Below, one piece after another: positions 1 to 6,641 of a stretch of 34,702 bases of DNA. A program made the translations under genes and the position numbers. The notes beneath the pieces are model-generated. The model was not told the origin of the DNA and did not search any database. It saw only the letters and a list, made by a program, of their open reading frames with translations. Numbering within the stretch: the stretch's first letter is position 1; the number at the start of each line of letters is the position of its first letter. Source of the DNA: Treponema sp. (GTDB lineage: Bacteria; Spirochaetota; Spirochaetia; Treponematales; Treponemataceae). Location: the NCBI GenBank assembly GCA_024682655.1, contig JAIKYZ010000068.1, positions 1-34,702 of the forward strand. The letters are read 5' to 3'.

Positions 1-205
1 CCTGAATGGCACTTACAAGCCCCTCCTCTGCGAGAAGCTCGTAAGCCTTCATTGTCGTAATCACGCTGATTTTCAGCTCCTGCGCCAGCTCACGGATAGA
101 AGGCAGAAAGCTTTCACCCGGAATTTCCCCCGAAAGAATCTCCTCCTTATACTGAGACGCAATCTGCTTATAAATCGGCTCATTAGAATTCTGTAGTATC
201 TTCAC
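1..205 (-). CDS. GntR-family transcriptional regulator, YtrA-like (N-terminal part)
   Basis: Seen: reading leftward from a GTG at 203-205, about 68 codons stay open to the window edge. The protein starts MKILQNSNEPIYKQIASQYK and continues with EEILSGEI, LPSIRELA and an ITTMKAYELLAEEGLV segment. This is the winged-helix DNA-binding domain of GntR regulators (the 'PIYxQI...I..G....LPSxRxLA...VS..T...AY..L...G' pattern). A purine-rich ribosome site GAGGAG lies five bases before the GTG, which fixes the start. The effector domain is outside the window. Family knowledge: YtrA-type members are short and often control adjacent transporters. Inference: it probably autoregulates and may control the divergent reductase through the repeats at 259-297. 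G+C is about half, higher than most of the window. Confidence 0.85.
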   Translation of the reverse strand, partial: MKILQNSNEPIYKQIASQYKEEILSGEIPGESFLPSIRELAQELKISVITTMKAYELLAEEGLVSAIQ

Positions 206-258
206 AAACACTCCTCTATAAAACCCGCGGCAGTTTTCAGTTCAGCTTTTATAAGCTT

Positions 259-297
259 TAACTGTCTATAACTGTATATATAACACAATAACAGTTA
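259..297. promoter_or_regulatory. Candidate GntR operator: TAACTGT repeats
   Basis: The spacer between the GntR gene and the divergent reductase holds TAACTGT at 259-265, again at 269-275, and its inverted copy ACAGTTA at 291-297. The outer unit TTAACTGT (258-265) pairs perfectly with ACAGTTAA (291-298). Paired half-sites next to a GntR gene are the expected arrangement for an autoregulatory operator. The assignment is inferred from position and symmetry only. Confidence 0.5.
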
Positions 298-326
298 AGT
301 CAAGTTTTTTTTAAACATTTATTTTT

Positions 327-355
327 TTGTTCTCTCTTCTTTCCTATGCTATTCT
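327..355 (+). promoter_or_regulatory. Promoter of the reductase fragment, -10 six bases from ATG
   Basis: TTGTTC (327-332), a 17-base spacer and TATTCT (350-355) form a sigma-70-like promoter. Only six bases (CAAATT) separate the -10 from the ATG at 362 and no Shine-Dalgarno is present, so the transcript would begin at or within a base or two of the start codon. Confidence 0.5.
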
Positions 356-361
356 CAAATT

Positions 362-844
362 ATGACGACAATAACACTAGCTTCCACTGGAATCACAACT
401 CCTCATAATGCCTTTGGGGCCCTGCCAATTCAGCGCGTAAATATGGACACTGCAGTTTCTATTCTCAGAAAAGCCTATAAGGGCGGCATGACTTTTTTTG
501 ATACAGCCCGCGCCTACTCCGACAGCGAAGAAAAACTTGGGCAGGCCTTTAGTAATGGTTGGGTAAAACGCGAAGAAATATTCATTGCAACAAAATCCGG
601 TGCAGAAACTCCAGAAGAGCTTCGTGCCCAACTGGAAACTTCCCTTCATAACCTGAAAACAGATTATATTGATATTTACCAGCTGCATTGTGTAAAGCAG
701 TGCTACAGACCTGGGGACGGAAGCTGTCTTTACGAAGTTCTGCAGGAAGCCAAGGCCCAGGGAAAAATCCGCCATATAGGAATTACAGCCCACAAGATTG
801 GTATTGCAGAAGAGATTGCGGAGAGCGGCCTTTATGAGACTTGA
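362..844 (+). pseudogene. Aldo/keto reductase, truncated at 160 residues
   Basis: Seen: an N-terminal half of an aldo/keto reductase barrel. All four residues of the family's catalytic tetrad are present: Asp47 and Tyr52 in FFDTARAY, Lys78 in IATKSG and His109 in DIYQLHCV. The next strand, GKIRHIGITAH (135-144), is also intact. The protein then ends after ESGLYET at residue 160, whereas family members normally run 280-380 residues. The C-terminal half of the barrel, including the NADPH-binding loops, is therefore missing. A hairpin-bearing element of unlike sequence starts immediately after the stop. Inference: the gene was broken by insertion or recombination and is unlikely to make an active enzyme. 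There is no Shine-Dalgarno; the start was chosen because the match begins at once. G+C is higher than in the genes beyond the tRNA. Confidence 0.75.
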
Positions 845-955
845 ACTGAACCCCCGCCTGCGTTCGCTAAATTGACCTCCTGGCAGTTTACCTAAAAAAT
901 GCTGCGCCACTGCTCGCATTTTTTAGGCCCGCTCACTACGGATCGAGTCCAGCAT
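845..955. repeat. Hairpin-bearing element after the broken reductase gene
   Basis: This non-coding stretch follows the truncated reductase directly. It contains a perfect 12-base inverted repeat, CCTAAAAAATGC (891-902) and GCATTTTTTAGG (916-927), with a 13-base GC-rich loop. It has higher G+C than the surrounding intergenic DNA, and ends with CGAGTCCAGC (944-953), a word also present inverted in the T arm of the neighbouring tRNA gene. It may be a small mobile or repeated sequence (REP- or MITE-like), but only one copy is visible here, so dispersal cannot be shown. Its boundaries are approximate. Confidence 0.4.
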
Positions 956-985
956 TTAATGAGATTCTTGAATTTCCTTTAAAAC

Positions 986-1019
986 AAAAAAAAACTTCCC
1001 TACAATAGAGAAGTTTTTT
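986..1019 (-). terminator. Intrinsic terminator of the initiator tRNA
   Basis: AAAAAACTTC (987-996) pairs with GAAGTTTTTT (1010-1019) around a 13-base loop. On the minus strand the hairpin begins right behind the tRNA 3' end and runs into a T tract. The A/T runs on both sides mean it could also stop plus-strand transcripts from the reductase side. Confidence 0.75.
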
Positions 1020-1020
1020 A

Positions 1021-1093
1021 TAGCGGGGGCTGGACTCGAACCAACGACCCCCAGGTTATGAGCCTGGTGAGCTGCCAACTGCTCTACCCCGCG
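1021..1093 (-). tRNA. tRNA-Met (CAT), initiator type (tRNA-fMet)
   Basis: The minus strand gives a 73-base cloverleaf beginning CGCGGGGTAGAGCAG. The anticodon arm is CCAGG-CTCATAA-CCTGG with anticodon CAT, and the T loop is TTCGAGT. Initiator features: position 1 is C facing U72, so the first acceptor pair is not formed, and the D stem has A11:U24 rather than the pyrimidine-purine pair of elongators. The anticodon stem has G30:C40 and G31:C39, but A29:U41 replaces the third G:C pair of the classical initiator set. CCA is not encoded. It is followed by a terminator hairpin. The identity as tRNA-Met is firm; the initiator assignment rests on these identity elements. Confidence 0.93.
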
Positions 1094-1118
1094 TCGTATG
1101 TTGTGGTATTATAGGGGG

Positions 1119-1802
1119 TTAGTAGAAAATTGTCAAGCGGTCTTCGCATAAATTTTGGACAGAAGAGTATTTAATTCTACATTCTACTATGCCCAGGAGA
1201 ATTACTGGGATGGCAAACCATCTCAGGCCGTTGTGGAAACCTGCAAAAAAGTCGTAGAAACCGTGGATGAAAATTGCTGCTAATAAAATTAAGAAGTTTT
1301 TGGGTTTGTTTCTACAGCTGGTAATAAAAAGTGCAGATAAGCCTGTACAGGTCATATGAATCAAATCGGAAGAAAGAATTCTTACAAAGATTTGTCCGTA
1401 TAATAAACTTGCACCCCGGGAATTTGCAATTTGAAGTTTGTCCAGGAAATATACCAAAGATTCAAAACATCCTACTGCAAGTCCCATCAAAAAAGAAAGT
1501 AATAAAAAGTTTAATAAGCTGTAATTTTTGTGGGGCAGGGGGATTACAAGCAGCATTTTTATAATTTCTTCTATCAATCCGTAAATAAATAAAGATTTAA
1601 GAAGAGATTTTAAAATTGGCATGCCGCTTAAAATTGGAAGTCCTGGTAAAAAGAATTGAATTACAGATATTGGGAAAACTGCTGCCAAGCCCAAAAGGAT
1701 GGCAATTAATTCATGAGTTACTTTAATCTTAAAGACACATGCAAAAAGAACAAAAGAAATAATTAAAGGTAAAAAACATAAAGCAATTCCCAAATAAACC
1801 AT
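1119..1802 (-). CDS. PrsW-family intramembrane protease-like membrane protein
   Basis: Seen: a 227-residue, strongly hydrophobic protein with about seven or eight predicted membrane segments. It carries the conserved polar residues of the PrsW group in order: EEIIK (Glu78, Glu79, Lys82), FE (Glu114), a His in the segment LIHMTCTG (His149) and HGFYD (His180, Asp184). Family knowledge: PrsW of Bacillus subtilis cleaves the anti-sigma factor RsiW in the membrane, and the wider family shares the glutamic-type fold of CAAX proteases. Inference: it may cut a membrane-bound regulator, but no anti-sigma factor is visible nearby. The gene starts 18 bases after the SlyD-like gene, with AAGGAAGG seven bases before ATG, so it is probably the last gene of that operon. 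Its C-terminus lies 25 bases from the initiator tRNA, which is read in the same direction. Confidence 0.8.
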   Translation of the reverse strand: MVYLGIALCFLPLIISFVLFACVFKIKVTHELIAILLGLAAVFPISVIQFFLPGLPILSGMPILKSLLKSLFIYGLIEEIIKMLLVIPLPHKNYSLLNFLLLSFLMGLAVGCFESLVYFLDKLQIANSRGASLLYGQIFVRILSSDLIHMTCTGLSALFITSCRNKPKNFLILLAAIFIHGFYDFFAGFHNGLRWFAIPVILLGIVECRIKYSSVQNLCEDRLTIFY

Positions 1803-1820
1803 AATATCGCCTTCCTTTTA

Positions 1821-2354
1821 TTAGCTGTTGCAGCCGCCACAATCACAAGAACTTCCGCAGTCACCACCGCAACCGCCGCAATTTCCTCCGCAGCCGCCAC
1901 AGCCTCTAGGATTTAATTCCTCTTCTGTAGCATCGCGAACTTCAACAACTTCTATGTCAAAGTGTAAAGGTTTTCCTGCAAGTTCATGATTTCCGTCAAT
2001 TTTTACAGTTTTATCAGAAACTTCTACAACTCTTACAATTCTTGGTCCCTGTGGAGTCATTGCCTGAAAATTCATTCCAACCTCAATTGGTGTTGAAATT
2101 TCAAAATTTTCAACAGGAACATCTGTGATTAAGGCTGGATCATATTCACCATAAGCATCTTTTGCTGGAATTTCACAGGAGAATTTTTCTCCGGCTTCTT
2201 TTCCTTCAAGTTCATTTTCCAGACCAAGAATTAAATATCCGTTTCCGTGGATATAACCAAGTGCCTCTTTTCCATAAGAAGAATCTAATTCGACACCTTT
2301 ATCATCTTTTAATACGTAATGGATTGAAACCCATTTATTCTTTTCAATTTTCAT
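1821..2354 (-). CDS. slyD: SlyD-like FKBP peptidyl-prolyl isomerase with Cys/Gly-rich tail
   Basis: Seen: 177 residues. The first ~150 follow the SlyD pattern: VSIHYVLKDDKGVELDSS, then YIHGNGYLILGLENELEGKEAGE and an inserted flap (DAYGEYDPALI...), then a return to the FKBP strand with DGNHELAGKPLHFDIEVVEV. The HELAGK element is typical of SlyD-type enzymes. The last ~28 residues form a tail of glycine and eight cysteines (CGGCGGNCGGCGGDC...). Family knowledge: SlyD catalyses prolyl isomerisation, acts as a folding chaperone and binds metal ions (nickel in E. coli) through a His/Cys/Asp-rich tail. Here the tail is Cys-only, without His. The ATG overlaps the stop of the Nfu-like gene (TAATG), indicating translational coupling. 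The link with Fe-S or metal homeostasis is inferred from this pairing. Confidence 0.9.
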   Translation of the reverse strand: MKIEKNKWVSIHYVLKDDKGVELDSSYGKEALGYIHGNGYLILGLENELEGKEAGEKFSCEIPAKDAYGEYDPALITDVPVENFEISTPIEVGMNFQAMTPQGPRIVRVVEVSDKTVKIDGNHELAGKPLHFDIEVVEVRDATEEELNPRGCGGCGGNCGGCGGDCGSSCDCGGCNS

Positions 2355-2620
2355 TAGAATCCAAAATCCTCAAATTTCATAGCATTATCTTGAACAACTT
2401 CTGTAATTTCTGGGCAAGCATCTTTTATATACTGTTCAATACCCATTTTTAAGTCCATTACTGCCATTGGGCAACCACCGCAGGCTCCTTTCATATTTAA
2501 ATGTACTCTCATTTCGTCATCAATGTTTACAAATTCCACATCACCGCCATCGGCCTGAAGTTGTGGTCTGAACATATCTAAAGCTTCAATTACTGTAGCC
2601 TGAATTTTCTCGTCTACCAT
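2354..2620 (-). CDS. Nfu-type Fe-S cluster scaffold/carrier protein
   Basis: Seen: 88 residues that match the NifU C-terminal (Nfu) domain alone. It has the helix IEALDMFRPQLQADGGDVEF, the central strand VHLNMKGACGGCP with the cluster-binding CxxC (Cys47, Cys50), and the final helix IEQYIKDACPEI. Family knowledge: two monomers bridge a [4Fe-4S] cluster through these cysteines and pass it to apo-proteins. There is no IscU-like or ferredoxin domain, so this is the minimal form. GGAGG lies seven bases before the ATG. It is the first gene of an operon with the SlyD-like protein (one-base overlap) and the PrsW-like protein. The 5' region holds ACTCTCTA twice (2641-2648 and 2655-2662) with a 14-base period, a possible regulatory site. 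Confidence 0.9.
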   Translation of the reverse strand: MVDEKIQATVIEALDMFRPQLQADGGDVEFVNIDDEMRVHLNMKGACGGCPMAVMDLKMGIEQYIKDACPEITEVVQDNAMKFEDFGF

Positions 2621-2717
2621 AAAATGCCTCCATATTTAACACTCTCTACTTTGTACTCTCTAAAGATAATATAATTTCCATAAAAAAAATAGGGACTTTT
2701 TTATTTAAATTATTGTT

Positions 2718-4451
2718 TTAATCATCAAGTTCTTCAACTTTTCGACTTAGTTCAATGATTTTTTTATGAAGATAGTGATCAACTGTAGTTTTTTCAAGAA
2801 TTCCAAGAGCACTGCCGTCCGAATCAATAATAGGAATTGCATCCAGATCATTTTCATCAAAAATTTTATAGGCTTCTGGCAAAGTTGTAGAAGGTTTACA
2901 GGTGATTTCTGCTTTATCCATAACGTCCATGGCCAGCATATTTTCTGCAAAATCTCCAATCTGCATTACTTCTTTTAGATGTTCCAGAGAAATTACACCA
3001 ACTAAATCATCACCTTTTTGACTTCTAACAGCGTAGTTTAAATAAGGGTTGTGACTGAATTTATTTAAAATGTTGAATAAGGTTTCTGTTTCGCTGACAA
3101 TTGCAGGACTGTCGTAATTACAGATTTTTTCCTTACCAATGATGATATCTGTAACTCTGCTTGTTTTTTTGATATCTTCGGTTGTAACGTTCAGGCCACA
3201 TTCCCCGGCATTTTTTACACCGATTTTTACAAATATTGGACCAAGTAATTGAACTATGAAAGTTGTCGCTGTAATAATCAAAAGAATTTCCGGTCCAACT
3301 GATTCTGAAAAATCATTTCCTGCTGCAATAGAAAGACCAATTGCAACTCCTGCCTGACTCAAAAGACAGAAATGAAGATTTTTTTGAACACTTTTTGGAG
3401 CCTTTGTTATCCAGGCCCCGAACATTGAACCAATTGCTTTTCCAAAAGTTCTGCCTAAAACATAAGCAAGAGCCAGAAGTCCTAAGAATGGAGTTATAAT
3501 CCAGATATCCAGCTTAGCACCAACTAAAACAAAGAATAAAACATAAATTGGTGGAGTAAAATTCTGAACCTGCTTAAAAATTGATTTTGTATTATTTTGA
3601 GCAAAATTGACAATGTAAAAGCCCATAGCCATATTTGCCAGAATGTTATCAAATCCAAAAACCTGGCAGACACCTGTACAAAGGAATAAAAATCCCAGAG
3701 TAAAAGCAAGGCTTCTTCCTTCATCATCTTTTGTATGTTTTAAAATCAAACTTAAAATAAAACCAAAGGCAAGTCCAATCAAAATAGAACCAAAAATATC
3801 TTTACAAATGTTCAAAAGTTGAATTCCAAAAGGTAAAACATGACCTCCGATAATTGGAGCAACTATTGTAGAGGCAATTGTGTAAAGAATTAAGGCTACT
3901 GCATCATCCATTGCAACAATTCCGTAAACGGTAGTTGTAAGAGGTCCCTTTGTTCTATATTCAACAAGAACATCTGTAGTTGCGGCAGGGGCTGTTGCAG
4001 AACAAATAGCACCTAAAAGTAAAGCAAGGGAAATTGCCTTTGTATAATCTTTTGTGATGGCAAAAACAATTGTAAAAATAAGAGCGCCTACTACTATTGC
4101 CGGTGTAATTGCTTCAAAAAGAAGAATACTTACAAATTGTTTTCCGTATTTTTTTATGGTTTTAATTTTAAGTTCACCGCCAACTAAAAATCCAATAAAG
4201 GCAAGGGCCACTGTACTAATTGGGTCTAAAGCTTTTATTACATTTGGCTCTAAAATATGAAAGCCAGAAGAACCAATTAAAATACCAATAACAATATAGC
4301 CAACAACCTGAGGAATTTTTAATTTTTTAAAAAGCCAGCCGTTTATGGCCCCTGCAAATATTATAATTCCCAGTAAAAGTACCAGTTGTAGTGGATGAAG
4401 TTCTGTAAAGTGAAAAAAATCAGGTAACAGATCTGCAAATGGATTTTCCAT
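2718..4451 (-). CDS. CPA2-family cation/proton antiporter with C-terminal CBS domains
   Basis: Seen: 577 residues. Residues ~15-400 form a 12- to 13-helix CPA2 (Kef/NapA type) membrane domain. Recognisable segments are the opening INGWLFKKLKIPQVVGYIVIGILIG, and the unwound-helix region SATAPAATTDVL followed by MDDAVALILY, the conserved acidic ion-binding site. After ~430 comes a cytosolic part with two CBS-like motifs; the second contains MDVMDKAEI and DLDAIPIIDSDGSALGILEK. Family knowledge: such proteins exchange Na+ or K+ for H+ across the inner membrane, and CBS pairs sense adenine nucleotides. There is no KTN/TrkA-N domain, so the regulation differs from KefB/KefC. It lies 21 bases after the transglycosylase gene and is the last gene of the operon. 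Substrate ion cannot be told from the sequence. Confidence 0.88.
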   Translation of the reverse strand: MENPFADLLPDFFHFTELHPLQLVLLLGIIIFAGAINGWLFKKLKIPQVVGYIVIGILIGSSGFHILEPNVIKALDPISTVALAFIGFLVGGELKIKTIKKYGKQFVSILLFEAITPAIVVGALIFTIVFAITKDYTKAISLALLLGAICSATAPAATTDVLVEYRTKGPLTTTVYGIVAMDDAVALILYTIASTIVAPIIGGHVLPFGIQLLNICKDIFGSILIGLAFGFILSLILKHTKDDEGRSLAFTLGFLFLCTGVCQVFGFDNILANMAMGFYIVNFAQNNTKSIFKQVQNFTPPIYVLFFVLVGAKLDIWIITPFLGLLALAYVLGRTFGKAIGSMFGAWITKAPKSVQKNLHFCLLSQAGVAIGLSIAAGNDFSESVGPEILLIITATTFIVQLLGPIFVKIGVKNAGECGLNVTTEDIKKTSRVTDIIIGKEKICNYDSPAIVSETETLFNILNKFSHNPYLNYAVRSQKGDDLVGVISLEHLKEVMQIGDFAENMLAMDVMDKAEITCKPSTTLPEAYKIFDENDLDAIPIIDSDGSALGILEKTTVDHYLHKKIIELSRKVEELDD

Positions 4452-4472
4452 TTTTTTACCTCTTTGTATTAA

Positions 4473-6632
4473 TTATTTTTTTTCTTCGTTAATTAGATTT
4501 TTGGCCATGTTTTTAAATGAGGCTTTTGAAGTATTTTCTGTGTTATAAAGCCATTCATACATGACAGATGCGGATATTAATTTACGTCCATATTCTCTAG
4601 TTTCCGCAATTGGAATTAATTCCAAAAAGATATCATCTGGTAAAGTTTCTTTTTTACCTAAATCAATCATAGAACCTTTAAGCCATCGTCTTACTTTTGT
4701 TGCACCAGCATTATAAGATGAAAAAGCCTGTAAATAAGAATTATTAAAACGTCTGTAAAGATTTCCCAGATAATATACACCAAATTCAATGTTTGTTTTA
4801 GCATCGGTTAAAGAGTAGTTTTCTTTTTTGAGTCTTTTAGCAATATCAGCACCGGTAAAATCCATTATCTGTGTAAGACCAATTGCTCCTGCCGAACTGA
4901 TTACTCTTGCATCAAAAAAACTTTCACTTCTTACAAGGGCGTAAAAAACCGAAGGATTTACCTTAAAAATCTCACAGTATTTTTCTATGTATTCTGAATA
5001 ATTCTGTGGATAAAGGAGTTTTAATTCTGATTTTGTTAGGGGTCTGTCCCCATAACTTGCAGAACGTGAAGCAATTCTTAAACTCTGAGTAAAATAATCA
5101 TTTTCTTCGCTGCCACATTTTTGAAGAAAATCTGCAAGAAATAAACATGTGTCTGTTGATATGCCGCTTTTGTAAAGATCCATGTAATTTGAATAAATGT
5201 ACTGGGGATAACCAAAATGGGCATAACCTTTTAATAATTTTTCGGCCGGGTAATTTATGTTTTCCTTTGATTTGTTTGCCCACTGCTGACACATTAATTC
5301 TTCGATTTCTGTTGCATTTTTATCCAGTTGATAAGCGGCCAGGATTTTGTAGTAAACTGCGGAGCCACTTTTTAAGGCCCTCTCAAAAGATTTTTTTATT
5401 GCTTCTTCCCGTGTAAGATTTTCCGGAGGATTTGCAACGCCTTCTTCCAATAATCTTGCGTAGATGTAGGCATAAGAGGCTACAGTTTCATCGCTGGCGT
5501 ATCCGTCAATTTTATTGTAAATAGTGTAAAAAGCATCCCATTTTCCACCTGCTAATAGAGAAGAGGAGAGGGATTCAAAGAAATCTTCAAAATATTCTGG
5601 GTTGGACCAGATTTTAGAATAGTTACCTATAGATTCTATGATTGAATTCACTGAGTAAGTTAAAGCTGTAGTCAGCAAATACCATAAGGCATTGTCTTTT
5701 TGTTCTGGGGAATCTGTGCAATTAATTGCATTTTCAAAAGAAATGCTTGCCTGTTTGTAGTAAGTAAAAGCATTATCAAAACAACGGCCGGCGTAAAACC
5801 AGAAATAAAATTCTGAAGGGCTTCCCTTGTATTGATTTGCCAGGGCCTTAAATTTTAGTCCGTTATCTGCAAAATCTGAACTTCCGTAAAGATAAGTTTT
5901 GCCAATATCAGATGCAAGTTGAGCTTTTGGACTGATTATTCCCTGGGAAAAATAATCCAGAACCTTTGGGGCTAATTTTAAGCAGTAGGTATAATCTCTT
6001 TTATAGAGATTGATTCTAAAATTGATTATAAATTCCTGGGGATTATAGTTATTTGAATCTTCTATTTCAATTTCTTCAAAAGAAGGGTATTCAGAAGAAA
6101 GACTGTCTCTCCAGAATTTGTAGTGGTAATCGGATATTGGACGAGAAGTAAACCATGTAAAAACATCATCTTTATAACTTTTAGACTTTTGTTTTTTCAT
6201 AGCTTCCAGGCGTAATTTTATTATTTCATTGTATTCGCTTGAATAGTCAATTTCATTTGTTAATTCAATCAGATTATGAATGTCATCGGCTTCTCTTAGA
6301 TTTTTTACTGCAATCAAAAGTGAATCTGAATCTGGATATTTTTGATAAAGTTCCAGGCCCGAAATTTTCTTTTCCTGGAGTGAGCCCATGTTGGCTAATT
6401 CTTCTGCAGATTTCCTGGCACAATAATATGAGCCTTTTTTTGCGCATTTTTCAAATTTATTTCTGGCTTCTTTTTCTTTACCGTTTTCTAAAAGTTTTAG
6501 GCCGGCAAAGTATTCTGCATCAATTCCATATTCCCTCTGCACCTGATTTGTTTGTGAACAGGAGCAGAAAAGAAGTGGAAAAAGAATAAAGGTTATTACT
6601 GTAGTTTTTTTTAGCAGGACTTTGTTGTTCAC
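4473..6632 (-). CDS. Lipoprotein soluble-lytic-transglycosylase-like protein (Slt type)
   Basis: Seen: 719 residues. The N-terminus (KKTTVITFILFPLLFCSC) is a lipoprotein signal with cysteines at 23 and 25. Residues ~30-540 are an alpha-helical, TPR-like superhelix, as in the U-domain of Slt70. The C-terminal domain has all SLT landmarks: catalytic Glu570 in ALVRSESFFDARVISSAGAIGLTQIM-like context, GLTQIM (585-590), NIEFGVYYLG (614-623) and SYNAGATKVRRW (639-650). Reaction: non-hydrolytic cleavage of the MurNAc-GlcNAc bond of peptidoglycan, giving 1,6-anhydro-MurNAc. It acts in the periplasm, anchored by lipid. It begins nine bases after the LysM protein gene. A GGGGACAG word occurs inside it at 5044-5051 (minus strand), encoding part of YGDRPLT. 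Confidence 0.9.
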   Translation of the reverse strand: MNNKVLLKKTTVITFILFPLLFCSCSQTNQVQREYGIDAEYFAGLKLLENGKEKEARNKFEKCAKKGSYYCARKSAEELANMGSLQEKKISGLELYQKYPDSDSLLIAVKNLREADDIHNLIELTNEIDYSSEYNEIIKLRLEAMKKQKSKSYKDDVFTWFTSRPISDYHYKFWRDSLSSEYPSFEEIEIEDSNNYNPQEFIINFRINLYKRDYTYCLKLAPKVLDYFSQGIISPKAQLASDIGKTYLYGSSDFADNGLKFKALANQYKGSPSEFYFWFYAGRCFDNAFTYYKQASISFENAINCTDSPEQKDNALWYLLTTALTYSVNSIIESIGNYSKIWSNPEYFEDFFESLSSSLLAGGKWDAFYTIYNKIDGYASDETVASYAYIYARLLEEGVANPPENLTREEAIKKSFERALKSGSAVYYKILAAYQLDKNATEIEELMCQQWANKSKENINYPAEKLLKGYAHFGYPQYIYSNYMDLYKSGISTDTCLFLADFLQKCGSEENDYFTQSLRIASRSASYGDRPLTKSELKLLYPQNYSEYIEKYCEIFKVNPSVFYALVRSESFFDARVISSAGAIGLTQIMDFTGADIAKRLKKENYSLTDAKTNIEFGVYYLGNLYRRFNNSYLQAFSSYNAGATKVRRWLKGSMIDLGKKETLPDDIFLELIPIAETREYGRKLISASVMYEWLYNTENTSKASFKNMAKNLINEEKK

Positions 6633-6641
6633 TATTTAATA

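Noticed and set aside
377..919. Minus-strand frame of 180 codons over the reductase fragment
   Set aside because: The plus-strand frame holds the catalytic tetrad of aldo/keto reductases; the minus-strand protein has no recognisable motif or ribosome site.
954..981. Possible remnant of the reductase C-terminus after the hairpin element (FNEILEFPL)
   Set aside because: Too short and not convincingly like the expected next strand of the barrel.
944..1038. CGAGTCCAGC shared by the hairpin element and the tRNA T arm as a possible attachment site
   Set aside because: The two copies are inverted, whereas attachment sites left by integration are direct repeats; ten bases may be chance. No integrase is visible.
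2621..2717. A/T-rich tract as terminator of the antiporter operon
   Set aside because: The best stem (around AAAAAAG and CTATTTTTT) has mismatches and few G:C pairs, so it is not supported as a hairpin terminator.
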